Below, one piece after another: positions 54,170 through 62,099 of a stretch of 64,000 bases of DNA. The stretch is from Halomonas sp. (GTDB lineage Bacteria; Pseudomonadota; Gammaproteobacteria; Pseudomonadales; Halomonadaceae). Each line of letters starts with the position of its first letter. Within the stretch, counting starts at the first letter, position 1. A program made the position numbers and the translations under genes. The notes beneath the pieces were generated by a model. That model saw only the letters and a list, made by a program, of their open reading frames with translations, was not told the DNA's origin and searched no databases. Location of the stretch: assembly GCF_007692655.1 (NCBI RefSeq), contig NZ_REBQ01000139.1, positions 1-64,000 of the forward strand, given 5' to 3'.

Positions 54170-55213
54170 ATGATTGAACTTAGCAACGTCAGTAAAACCT
54201 ATGGTAATGGCGCAGCCGCTGTCCATGCCTTAAAAAATGCCAATCTCACCGTCCCCAAAGGCAAGATTCACGGCGTTATTGGGCTTTCCGGCGCCGGCAA
54301 ATCAACGCTAATACGCTGCGTCAATTTATTAGAGCGCCCGACCAGCGGCAGCGTCGTGGTGGATGGTCAAGAAATGACGCGCTTAAGCAGCGCGGCGCTC
54401 AACCGCGCACGCCATCGCATTGGCATGATTTTTCAGCACTTCAACTTACTGACCACCCGCACAGTGTTCGACAACGTTGCCCTTCCCCTGGAACTGATGG
54501 GGCAAAAGCGTCAAGCCATTCGCGAGCGCGTCGGCCCACTGCTAGACATGGTTGGCCTTACGGATAAAGCCAACCAGTATCCCGCTCAATTATCGGGTGG
54601 ACAAAAACAGCGTGTTGCCATTGCTCGCGCCCTGGCCAGTGAGCCACAAGTACTGCTTTGCGATGAAGCGACCTCAGCATTAGACCCACAAACCACCGGC
54701 TCGATATTAGAACTGCTGCGCGATATCAATCGTCAATTAGGCATTACCATTTTGTTAATCACTCACGAGATGGAAGTGGTTAAATCCATCTGCCATCGGG
54801 TCAGCCTGATTTCTGATGGGAAGCTGGTAGAAGATGCTGAAGTGGGCGAATTTTTCACCGCTCCACGTACTCAGCTGGGGCGTGAGTTTCTGAACGACTT
54901 CCTTCAGTTAACGCCACCCAAAGAACTTATTGAACGGCTATCGGATACCGCGGGAGAACATACTCACCCCGTAGTGCGTTTAACCTTTTCCGGCGATGCG
55001 GTCTCAACACCGCTTATTTCGCGCCTGGCTCGTGAGTGTGGTGTTGATGTCAGCATTCTGCAAGCCAAGGTAGAGTCCATTCAAGATCGTACATTGGGCC
55101 TAATGATCGCTGAACTGCTGGGTACACCGGCACAAACCCAGCAAGCCATGACCTATCTTGAATCCCATCAACTACAGGTAGAGGTACTCGGCCATGTCCA
55201 GCGCAATGTTTAA
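54170..55213 (+). CDS. metN: MetN, methionine ABC transporter ATPase
   Basis: A 347-residue cytoplasmic ATPase of the D/L-methionine importer. Walker A GLSGAGKS (about 39-46), signature LSGGQKQR and Walker B VLLCDEATSALD are present, then a C-terminal ACT-like NIL domain (about 265-345), which in E. coli MetN binds methionine and inhibits transport. It overlaps metI by 20 bases. Transcription probably passes the leader attenuator. Confidence 0.95.
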   Translation: MIELSNVSKTYGNGAAAVHALKNANLTVPKGKIHGVIGLSGAGKSTLIRCVNLLERPTSGSVVVDGQEMTRLSSAALNRARHRIGMIFQHFNLLTTRTVFDNVALPLELMGQKRQAIRERVGPLLDMVGLTDKANQYPAQLSGGQKQRVAIARALASEPQVLLCDEATSALDPQTTGSILELLRDINRQLGITILLITHEMEVVKSICHRVSLISDGKLVEDAEVGEFFTAPRTQLGREFLNDFLQLTPPKELIERLSDTAGEHTHPVVRLTFSGDAVSTPLISRLARECGVDVSILQAKVESIQDRTLGLMIAELLGTPAQTQQAMTYLESHQLQVEVLGHVQRNV

Positions 55214-55847
55214 CCTTATTTTACAGGCCACGCTGGATACCCTTTATATGGTGGCGGTTTCTGGGGTGCTTTCCACGTTGGTTGGTCTACCGCTGGGCGT
55301 GATGCTTTATGTTACCCGTCCGCGCCAAATCCTGGCCAAGCCATTGCTTAATCAAGCGCTAAGCATTGTGACCAATATTGGCCGCTCAATTCCCTTTATC
55401 ATTCTGATGGTTGCGATTATTCCATTCACACGCATGCTGGTCGGCACATCGATTGGCATTAACGCCGCCTCGGTGCCGCTGACCATCGCCGCCATCCCTT
55501 TTGTCGCGCGGCTAGTAGAGGGAGCACTGAACGAGCTTTCTCCCGGTTTAGTTGAAGCTGCCCAAGCGATGGGAGCAACCCCCTGGCAAATTATTTGTAA
55601 AGTGCTGATTCCAGAAGCCCGGGGCGGCATTATGACAGGACTGACCATCACGGTGGTGACATTAGTCAGCTACTCTGCCATGGCAGGTGCCGTAGGCGGC
55701 GGTGGTTTGGGTGACTTAGGCATACGCTACGGCTACAACCGCTTCAATCCAACCATTATGCTAATTACGGTGGTGATCTTAGTGGTGATGGTACAAGGCT
55801 TTCAAAGCCTGGGAGACTATTTAGTACGCAAAAGTGACCGCAAATAA
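55194..55847 (+). CDS. metI: MetI, methionine ABC transporter permease
   Basis: A 217-residue inner membrane protein with five helices. The ATPase-coupling EAA loop reads VEAAQAMGATPWQIICKVLIPEA. GRSIPFIILMVAIIPFTR is typical of MetI. It forms a homodimer with two MetN. The 5' end overlaps metN; an ATG at 55206 is an alternative start. Confidence 0.95.
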   Translation: MSSAMFNLILQATLDTLYMVAVSGVLSTLVGLPLGVMLYVTRPRQILAKPLLNQALSIVTNIGRSIPFIILMVAIIPFTRMLVGTSIGINAASVPLTIAAIPFVARLVEGALNELSPGLVEAAQAMGATPWQIICKVLIPEARGGIMTGLTITVVTLVSYSAMAGAVGGGGLGDLGIRYGYNRFNPTIMLITVVILVVMVQGFQSLGDYLVRKSDRK

Positions 55848-55951
55848 CACCCTTGCGACACCTTTGCTATTTATAACAAAATCGCATTAGACATTGCTTT
55901 CTTATTACCACATCATTGCCTTATTCACTAACAGCACCATTGGAGAGCCCC

Positions 55952-56743
55952 ATGCAAAAATTGATTATTGGTAGCCTTACGGCCCTGGCCCTAGCAGTCA
56001 ATGTCGCCAATGCTGAAACTCGAAGCATCAAAATGGGCACCGTCGCGGGACCTGAAACGGAAGTCATGGAAGTCGCCGCCCGCATTGCCAAAGAAGAGTT
56101 CGACCTGGACGTGGAAATCATCGAATTTACTGACTACGTCACTCCCAATGCCGCCCTGGCGGATGGCAGTTTGGATGCTAACGCCTACCAGCATGAGCCT
56201 TACTTACAGTCGATGGTAAATGATCGCGGCTACGATTTAGCGATTGCGGGCTATACCTTCGTTTACCCGATTGGCGCCTACTCAGAAAAGTATGACAGCA
56301 TTGATGACCTGCCGGACGGTGCCCAAATTGCGCTGCCCAATGACCCTTCCAATGAAGGGCGTGCGCTGATTTTGATGCATAACAAAGGCCTGATCACGCT
56401 CAATGATCCGGAATTCCTCGAAGCAACACCGATTGATATCGCTGAAAACCCGCGCAACTTCCGCTTCCGCGAAATTGAAGCAGCCCAGCTTCCCCGTGTG
56501 CTACCTGATGTCGACATGGCCTTCATCAACAATACTTTTGCACAGCCAGCAGGCTTGCATTTGGAAGACGCTTTGATCAAAGAGGGCCCTGAGTCTCCTT
56601 ACGTGAATCTGATCGCCGTGCGTGGCGGTGACGAAGATCGCGAAGAGATCCGCCAACTGGTTGATGCTTACCAACGCGATGAAGTCATCGCAAAAGCTGA
56701 AGAGCTATTCAAAGGCGCAGCGGTACCCGGTTGGATCGAGTAA
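55952..56743 (+). CDS. metQ: MetQ, methionine-binding protein
   Basis: A 263-residue substrate-binding protein. The signal peptide (about 1-21, ending ANA before ETRS) lacks a lipobox cysteine, so unlike E. coli MetQ it should be a soluble periplasmic protein. IKMGTVAGPETEVMEVAA and DANAYQHEPYLQSMV are family blocks. The start at ATG 55952 (GGAGAG upstream) is preferred to a frame opening at 55916. It lies 104 bases after metI, and a strong hairpin (56770-56820) follows. Confidence 0.93.
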   Translation: MQKLIIGSLTALALAVNVANAETRSIKMGTVAGPETEVMEVAARIAKEEFDLDVEIIEFTDYVTPNAALADGSLDANAYQHEPYLQSMVNDRGYDLAIAGYTFVYPIGAYSEKYDSIDDLPDGAQIALPNDPSNEGRALILMHNKGLITLNDPEFLEATPIDIAENPRNFRFREIEAAQLPRVLPDVDMAFINNTFAQPAGLHLEDALIKEGPESPYVNLIAVRGGDEDREEIRQLVDAYQRDEVIAKAEELFKGAAVPGWIE

Positions 56744-56769
56744 TACCACCCACTCGCCTAGGCAAATGA

Positions 56770-56820
56770 CATCAGGCCGACACTCATATGCAAACCATAT
56801 GAAAAAGTGTCGGCCTGATG
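56770..56820 (+). terminator. Long perfect hairpin after metQ
   Basis: CATCAGGCCGACACT (56770-56784) and AGTGTCGGCCTGATG (56806-56820) form a 15-bp perfect stem. Inside it two CATATG copies (56785-56790, 56796-56801) form a further 6-bp stem. It begins 26 bases past the metQ stop and has no T-run, so it may be a weak terminator, an RNA-stabilising 3' end, or a transcription-barrier element. Confidence 0.55.
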
Positions 56821-56867
56821 CGTTAGTTGAAACAGAGCACTTAAAAAAGAGCTAAAAAAGAGAACTC

Positions 56868-57365
56868 ATGCCACATACTGTTGACTACCCTTTCCTTAGC
56901 CGCCAGCTTGAAGCACTGCTTGACACCCGCGACTGGCTAACCAATAGCGCGCAAACCTGTGCGTTTATTTACCAACAGCTAAGCGGCCTCAACTGGGCAG
57001 GCTTCTATATTCAGCGGCAACCTGAGGTGCTGGGCCTAGGCCCCTTCCAGGGCCAACCCGCCTGCCACCCTATTCCCTTTAGTAAAGGCGTCTGCGGTGC
57101 CGCCGCTCGTAACCAGACCACCCAGCGGGTAGACGATGTCCATGCCATTGCCGACCATATCGCCTGCGATGCTAACTCCCGCTCCGAGCTAGTGGTTCCC
57201 ATCCTGATAGATAATCGCCTATGGGGTGTGCTTGATCTGGATAGCCCGCTGCATGCGCGTTTTACCGAACAGGATCAAGCGGGTATAGAAGCACTCGTGG
57301 CGACCTTTATTCGCCAGACTGACCTGCCCGACCTTATAAACCCTACTATAAACCCGACCTTATAA
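56868..57365 (+). CDS. msrC: Free methionine-(R)-sulfoxide reductase (GAF domain)
   Basis: A 165-residue cytoplasmic GAF-domain enzyme reducing free methionine-R-sulfoxide. LNWAGFYI, LGLGPFQGQPAC, the KGVCGAAARNQT loop and HIACDANSRSELVVP carry the three catalytic and resolving Cys of the fRMsr family (E. coli YebR/MsrC). The last residues repeat INPT. Its place after the methionine importer fits salvage of oxidised methionine; a hairpin between them leaves it open whether it is cotranscribed. Confidence 0.9.
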   Translation: MPHTVDYPFLSRQLEALLDTRDWLTNSAQTCAFIYQQLSGLNWAGFYIQRQPEVLGLGPFQGQPACHPIPFSKGVCGAAARNQTTQRVDDVHAIADHIACDANSRSELVVPILIDNRLWGVLDLDSPLHARFTEQDQAGIEALVATFIRQTDLPDLINPTINPTL

Positions 57366-57388
57366 AAGCAGCCACATAACAGCCAAAC

Positions 57389-57423
57389 AAAAACACCCCG
57401 AGCCAAGGGCACGGGGTGTTTTT
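57389..57423. terminator. Bidirectional terminator between msrC and the tRNA-Val genes
   Basis: AAAAACACCCCG (57389-57400) and CGGGGTGTTTTT (57412-57423) form a 12-bp stem with T-runs on both strands. It can end msrC on the plus strand and the tRNA transcript on the minus strand, which finishes ten bases away. Confidence 0.85.
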
Positions 57424-57432
57424 GAATGTATC

Positions 57433-57509
57433 TGGTAGGACCAGGCGGATTTGAACCGCCGACCTCCACGATGTCAACGTGGCGCTCTAACCAACTGAGC
57501 TATGGTCCT
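57433..57509 (-). tRNA. tRNA-Val (GAC), copy 3 in transcription order
   Basis: 77 bases on the minus strand with an encoded CCA. The acceptor arms are AGGACCA and TGGTCCT with discriminator A; the anticodon loop TTGACAT gives anticodon GAC (codon GUC); GTTCAAATC forms the T loop. It is identical to the two other copies and is the last of the tandem array. Confidence 0.95.
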
Positions 57510-57534
57510 AAATGGGCGTATGTATCGGCGGCGA

Positions 57535-57611
57535 TGGTAGGACCAGGCGGATTTGAACCGCCGACCTCCACGATGTCAACGTGGCGCTCTAACCAACTGA
57601 GCTATGGTCCT
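57535..57611 (-). tRNA. tRNA-Val (GAC), copy 2
   Basis: Same 77-base sequence as the neighbouring copies, with anticodon GAC and encoded CCA. It is the middle copy of the array, separated by 25-base spacers on both sides. Confidence 0.95.
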
Positions 57612-57636
57612 AAATGGGCGTATGTATCGGCGGCGA

Positions 57637-57713
57637 TGGTAGGACCAGGCGGATTTGAACCGCCGACCTCCACGATGTCAACGTGGCGCTCTAACCAACT
57701 GAGCTATGGTCCT
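57637..57713 (-). tRNA. tRNA-Val (GAC), copy 1 in transcription order
   Basis: Same 77-base sequence, first to be transcribed. The A/T-rich region upstream (57714-57780) contains a plausible -10 (TACAAT on the minus strand near 57726) but no convincing -35, and a TTACGCAA/TTGCGTAA inverted repeat at 57753-57777. Confidence 0.95.
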
Positions 57714-57969
57714 ATAGCAATTATTGTAAGCACGTAAATCGCAATAAGTTTGTTACGCAAAAAAAAATATTGCGTAAAAGCTGTCTTACAAAACCTATGG
57801 CAATTACGGATCAATAAGCAAATACATGCCGAACAACGGATGCAAATTTTACCCACTTACCAATGAATTGCAAGCTATTTCCCACCGTTATCAATGCTTC
57901 AATACACCCTTCAAGCAACCGCATCATTTGCTTGGCCGAGCGCAGACAGTTTTCTTAGACAACCTAACG

Positions 57970-59346
57970 TTACTCGGGAATCCCGCCTTTAGTCAGCATG
58001 CTCGGGTCGAGCAGACGCTCCAAGGTTTCCCGATCAAGGTCGGTCTTCTCTTCTGCGACATCAATAATTGGCCTGCCCGCCTGATAGGCTTCCTTGGCAA
58101 CGGCGGCGGCGGCGTTGTAACCGATTACTCCATTCAACGCAGTGACCAGAATCGGGTTACGCGCCAAGGGGCCTGTCATATTGTCTTGGCGAACGTTAAA
58201 TGTCGCAATCGCGCGGTCAGCTAGTAGCCGGGAGGTATTGCTCATCAGACTAATGGAGGTGAGTAAATTGGAAGCGACTAGCGGCAGCATAACGTTCAAT
58301 TGAAAATTACCACTTTGGCCCGCTACCGTGATCGCCGTATCCAAACCGATGACCTGTGCCGCTGCTTGGGCAGCGGACTCCGGAATCACCGGGTTTACCT
58401 TACCCGGCATAATCGAGCTACCCGGCTGTAACGCCTCCAGCTCAATCTCACCAAGCCCTGCCAACGGCCCAGAGTTCATCCAGCGCAGATCATTGGCGAT
58501 TTTCATTATTACGCAGGCTAACCCCTTCAACTGACCCGACAGCTCAACGGCAGCATCCTGAGAAGAAAGGCTAGCAAAAAAACTGTCGTTGGGGGTAAAT
58601 GACAAGCCGGTTTGCTCGCTCAACTCTTGGGCAACTCGTTCAGCAAAGCCCTCTGGTGCATTAATACCCGTGCCTACCGCTGTGCCACCCTGTGCGATCC
58701 GGCATAGCCTTTTCATGGCGCTATCAAAACGCTCAATTGCCTGGTTCACTTGGCTCGACCAAGCCCCCAGTTCTTGATCCATGCGAAGGGGCATGGCATC
58801 CATCAGATGGGTGCGGCCGGTTTTTACCACATGGCTTAGTTCACCGGCACGCCGGTCGATGGTTTCGCGCAGATGGAGTAGCGCTGGCCGAAGCGTTTCA
58901 TGCACTTCGATAGCGGCTGAAAGATGAATAGCCGTAGGGATGACGTCGTTGCTCGACTGCCCCATATTGACGTGGTCATTCGGGGTTACCTCAACCCCCT
59001 CCCTGCTGGCCAGGGTTGCCAGCACCTCATTCACGTTCATATTGGTTGAGGTGCCTGAACCCGTCTGAAATACATCAATAGGGAATTGATGGTCGTGCTT
59101 GCCTACCAATACTTCACGAGCAGCCTTTTGAATCGCTTCGGAACGAGCATCATCCAGCCCACCCAGGGCTTGATTCGCACGCGCTGCCGCTAGTTTTATG
59201 CGTGTTACCGCATGAATGAAGGCGGTTGGCATCGGCGTGTGTGAGACAGGAAAGTTATTAATTGCCCGCTGGGTTTGTGCTCCGTAAAGCGCATCGGAAG
59301 GTACTTCTAGTTCACCCATGCTATCGCGTTCCGTACGTGTTGCCAT
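57970..59346 (-). CDS. fumC: Class II fumarate hydratase
   Basis: A 458-residue cytoplasmic enzyme interconverting fumarate and malate. QTGSGTSTNMNVNEV (about 95-109), TGRTHLMDAMP and the catalytic-loop signature GSSIMPGKVNPVIPE (about 316-330) mark the aspartase/fumarase superfamily. The signature ends VIPE, as in aspartate ammonia-lyase, whereas E. coli FumC has TQCE; the opening RTERDSMGELEVP and YGAQTQRAINNFP nevertheless fit the FumC group of Pseudomonas. Being iron-free, it suits oxidative conditions. A few doubts remain about aspartase activity. Confidence 0.9.
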   Translation of the reverse strand: MATRTERDSMGELEVPSDALYGAQTQRAINNFPVSHTPMPTAFIHAVTRIKLAAARANQALGGLDDARSEAIQKAAREVLVGKHDHQFPIDVFQTGSGTSTNMNVNEVLATLASREGVEVTPNDHVNMGQSSNDVIPTAIHLSAAIEVHETLRPALLHLRETIDRRAGELSHVVKTGRTHLMDAMPLRMDQELGAWSSQVNQAIERFDSAMKRLCRIAQGGTAVGTGINAPEGFAERVAQELSEQTGLSFTPNDSFFASLSSQDAAVELSGQLKGLACVIMKIANDLRWMNSGPLAGLGEIELEALQPGSSIMPGKVNPVIPESAAQAAAQVIGLDTAITVAGQSGNFQLNVMLPLVASNLLTSISLMSNTSRLLADRAIATFNVRQDNMTGPLARNPILVTALNGVIGYNAAAAVAKEAYQAGRPIIDVAEEKTDLDRETLERLLDPSMLTKGGIPE

Positions 59347-59416
59347 GGATCGTCCTCCTCTGTTTACTGTTTAAGATAACAAGGCCATTAAGTTAACGAG
59401 GCTCAAGATAAAATGT

Positions 59417-59452
59417 TGCACTGCACAAAACAGCTTGCTATGCTGCACTGCA
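59417..59452. promoter_or_regulatory. Paired TGCACTGCA sites upstream of the phasin gene
   Basis: TGCACTGCA occurs at 59417-59425 and 59444-59452, 27 bases apart centre to centre. Each is made of two TGCA halves around one base. They lie 140-170 bases before the phasin start. The PHA regulator PhaR recognises TGC/GCA-rich repeats at phasin promoters in other bacteria, so these are candidate PhaR sites. Confidence 0.5.
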
Positions 59453-59588
59453 AGATAGCTAGACAAAATAGCTTGAAAAGCTAACCAATCAAAAAGCAGC
59501 GCCAACTTCAGGAGTGCTGCTTACAGCAATAATGTTTATGACACTATTTGTTCATAACACTATTGATGCAACCCCGGAGAGTATTAAT

Positions 59589-59963
59589 ATGCGCACTTTA
59601 AACACTAACGAAATGAATCAGCAGTTTGACAATATGTTCATGGCTCCTGTTCGTGCCTACATGGCTTTAAGCATCGATTACACTGAAAAAATGATCAATG
59701 CGCAAATGGATGCCAGCAAAGCCTATGCCGACACTGGCATTGCGCAAATGCGTCAAATGATGAGCGTGAAAGACGCTGAAGGCCTACGGAGCTACATGGA
59801 AGGTCAGCAAAAAGTGGTTAAAGACTTGGCAGAACGTGCTAAGGGCGACGCCGATAAGGTTGTTTCTTTACAGCAGGATTTTATCCAGAAAAGCCAAAAA
59901 ATTACCGAAGATAATGTGAAGCAGGCGCAAACCGCTGCCAGCAAATTGAGCAAAACCGCTTAA
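59589..59963 (+). CDS. Phasin family protein
   Basis: A 124-residue, highly helical, Met- and Gln-rich protein without cysteines. The MNQQFDNMFMAPVRAYMALSI start and amphipathic helices (YTEKMINAQMDASKAYADTG) are those of small polyhydroxyalkanoate granule-associated phasins. It should coat PHA granules and limit their size. The frame is open upstream to 59514, but ATG 59589 has CGGAGAG eight bases before it and begins the family sequence. PHA synthase genes are not in the window. Confidence 0.85.
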   Translation: MRTLNTNEMNQQFDNMFMAPVRAYMALSIDYTEKMINAQMDASKAYADTGIAQMRQMMSVKDAEGLRSYMEGQQKVVKDLAERAKGDADKVVSLQQDFIQKSQKITEDNVKQAQTAASKLSKTA

Positions 59964-60028
59964 TACCACTCTCTGAGTGCAAATCGCTGGTAAAGCAACA
60001 GCGATAGGTTTGTGACATCTTTGTCGTT

Positions 60029-60067
60029 TAAAACGCCCCGTTGGCTCTTTGCCAATGGGGCGTTTTA
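60029..60067. terminator. Bidirectional terminator between the phasin gene and hda
   Basis: A 17-bp stem: TAAAACGCCCCGTTGGC (60029-60045) with GCCAATGGGGCGTTTTA (60051-60067), one G-T pair, five-base loop. T-rich on both strands. It ends directly before the hda stop codon. Confidence 0.85.
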
Positions 60068-60068
60068 G

Positions 60069-60776
60069 TTACCAGCCGAGCGCCGATTTCACAAACGGAA
60101 TAGTTAGCTTGCGTTTGGCCGACAACGACGCCTTATCCAGTGTCTCTACTGCGCGGCATAGTTCGCCCAATTCACGGGGGCCACGATGCAAAATATAGCG
60201 TCCCACATCATCGGGCAGCTGCATCCCTCTTACGCTGGCACGTAACTTAATAGCGGCTAAACGCTCGCCATCATCCTGCAAGGGGTGAACATGAAAGGTA
60301 ACCCCCCAGGTCAGTCGCGACGCCAAATCAGGCAGCACCACATTTAATTGGCGCGGCGACACACTGGCAGCAATGACCAGTTTTTTACCTGCATCGCGCA
60401 ACCGGTTAAAAGCATGAAAGAGCGCCTCTTCCCAACGTTTACGACCGATGACACACTCCAGGTCGTCAATGGCCACGAGGTCCAGGCGCTCTATATCCTC
60501 AAGCATTAACGGCGGAAAATGGCCTAAGTCATTTAACGGTAAATAGAGCGCGCGCTTATCAGCATCAGACGCTCCATGACAAGCCGCCTGAAGCAAGTGA
60601 CTCCGCCCAACCCCAGGTGCTCCCCAAAGGTAAAGAAACTGCTCGCCATGAGATGTTAATTGCTGGGCTAAGTGTTCGACCAGCGGCACATTCTCCTGGG
60701 CCACATAATAATTATCGAAGGTTGCGTCGTCGCGTAACCCTATCCCTAAGGGAAGCTGTTCCAGATGTCGGCTCAT
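60069..60776 (-). CDS. hda: Hda, DnaA regulatory inactivator
   Basis: A 235-residue AAA+ protein homologous to DnaA domain III. The N-terminal QLPLGIGLRDDATF contains the sliding clamp-binding motif; Walker A is GAPGVGRSH, with Arg where most ATPases have Lys, as in other Hda proteins; Walker B is LDLVAIDDLECV. With the clamp it stimulates hydrolysis of DnaA-ATP after initiation, preventing over-replication. The start overlaps the upstream permease gene by four bases. The permease-hda-purM neighbourhood is common in gammaproteobacteria. Confidence 0.93.
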   Translation of the reverse strand: MSRHLEQLPLGIGLRDDATFDNYYVAQENVPLVEHLAQQLTSHGEQFLYLWGAPGVGRSHLLQAACHGASDADKRALYLPLNDLGHFPPLMLEDIERLDLVAIDDLECVIGRKRWEEALFHAFNRLRDAGKKLVIAASVSPRQLNVVLPDLASRLTWGVTFHVHPLQDDGERLAAIKLRASVRGMQLPDDVGRYILHRGPRELGELCRAVETLDKASLSAKRKLTIPFVKSALGW

Positions 60777-61903
60777 GGAGACTTCCTTTGATCATGTCGT
60801 CCCAGCTCAATGTGCTGTGAAGAACTGTCTTCAAGAATGGTCGTGTGATTATCACTATTTTTTTCGTCGTACAGTTCACTATGCTGGTAGCGGATTTTCA
60901 CTTCCTTTAGCAGCACCAGAATGACGGCCGCGATAGGCAGTGCCAGTAACACACCGGTTAGGCCGAACAAGCTCCCCCCTGATAAGACAGCAAAAATTAC
61001 CGCTACCGGGTGCAAGCCTATCTTATCGCCGAGGAGTTTTGGCTGCAGCACCACACTTTCGATAATTTGCCCAACGCTGAAAACAGCAATAACCCCCAAT
61101 ACCCCCCACAAGGAACCAAACTGGAACAGTGCCACCACGACGGCAATGATTAGCCCTACAATAAAGCCCAGAAACGGTACGATGCTCACTAAACCAGATA
61201 TAAAACCGATGAGGAGACCGAAGTTAACCCCCATCAATGTTAAACCCACCGAGTAGATAACGCCTAAACACAACATGACCAACAGCTGCCCACGTAAAAA
61301 GGCGGAAAGCACTTCATCGCAGCGACGCGCCAATCTAAAACAGTCACTGGCCCACTGGCGTGGAATGAGGTCAGCAATGCTGGCGAGTAAACGGTTCCAG
61401 TCTAACAGCAGATAAAACGTCACTACCGGAATGAGCGCAACGTAAGTTATCCAGGTAGCAAACGCCATACCCGAACGGCCAATCTGACCTAACGCCTGAG
61501 CTAAGTAGCCCCCCGCATCGCGCCAGTTTTCCGTTAGCGTATCCTGAACATTACCTAGCTCAGTGGCCAAGTCATAGCCGGTCCACTCTTGCACCTGGGG
61601 AGCCAACACATTCTCTACCCAATCAAACACACCGGGCACTGCATCGCCCAACTGCTTAAATTGCTGAACAATCAGCGGTATCAAAATCAGCAGGCTCACC
61701 ACCAACACAACCAGCAACACTAAAAAGACACTGCACACTGCCAGCGGCCTATTCAAGCCCCAGCGCTGAAAGCGGTTTGCCAACGGATCAGCTAAATAAG
61801 CGAGAATCATTCCCGCAATAAAGGGCATCAGTACCGCATCCAGCAAATAAATTAGGCTGCCGATCACTACCAACAGCAGGATCCCCCACCAAGAATTACG
61901 CAT
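60773..61903 (-). CDS. AI-2E family (PerM) membrane transporter
   Basis: A 376-residue inner membrane protein with about eight helices. The first helices include AVLMPFIAGMILAYLADPL, the family hallmark, and the C-terminal membrane block contains FGLLIGFISGLVSIVPFLGFIVGL. Relatives export diverse small molecules or act as Na+/H+ antiporters (UPF0118); AI-2 transport itself is shown for few. The C-terminal tail of about 35 residues is hydrophilic. Coupled to hda by a four-base overlap. Confidence 0.85.
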   Translation of the reverse strand: MRNSWWGILLLVVIGSLIYLLDAVLMPFIAGMILAYLADPLANRFQRWGLNRPLAVCSVFLVLLVVLVVSLLILIPLIVQQFKQLGDAVPGVFDWVENVLAPQVQEWTGYDLATELGNVQDTLTENWRDAGGYLAQALGQIGRSGMAFATWITYVALIPVVTFYLLLDWNRLLASIADLIPRQWASDCFRLARRCDEVLSAFLRGQLLVMLCLGVIYSVGLTLMGVNFGLLIGFISGLVSIVPFLGFIVGLIIAVVVALFQFGSLWGVLGVIAVFSVGQIIESVVLQPKLLGDKIGLHPVAVIFAVLSGGSLFGLTGVLLALPIAAVILVLLKEVKIRYQHSELYDEKNSDNHTTILEDSSSQHIELGRHDQRKSP

Positions 61904-61953
61904 ATATCCCTCTCAATCTTGGATTTAATCCGTGCACCTACTATGCCGGATGT

Positions 61954-61968
61954 GAGCGAAATTCGCTC
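61954..61968. repeat. 15-bp palindrome between the permease gene and purM
   Basis: GAGCGAA-A-TTCGCTC is a perfect palindrome around one base, about 50 bases before the divergent permease start and 130 before purM. It does not resemble the PurR operator, whose centre is CG. Confidence 0.35.
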
Positions 61969-62099
61969 GTTAAGCGTTACATAATGTGTGACAGCGGTGC
62001 GGCTTTGGCCGCTGAGTGTTACAATCCGCCCCAGTTATTGTCCAGCACTGGCTTGTTGCCAGCACTACCAGCACCGCTATTTGCTTCACAGGATCTGTC

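Larger units (their letters stand above)
57433..57713 (-). repeat. 102-bp tandem repeat of the tRNA-Val unit
   Basis: Three tRNA copies recur at an exact 102-base period with identical 25-base spacers between them. Such perfect identity implies recent duplication or continuing gene conversion. Confidence 0.9.

Noticed and set aside
57426-57737. A 103-codon open frame running through the tRNA-Val array, with the repeated GGFEPPTS pattern
   Set aside because: It is the antisense reading of three tRNA genes; such frames are a well-known source of spurious proteins in databases. The repeat in the peptide is only the tRNA repeat.
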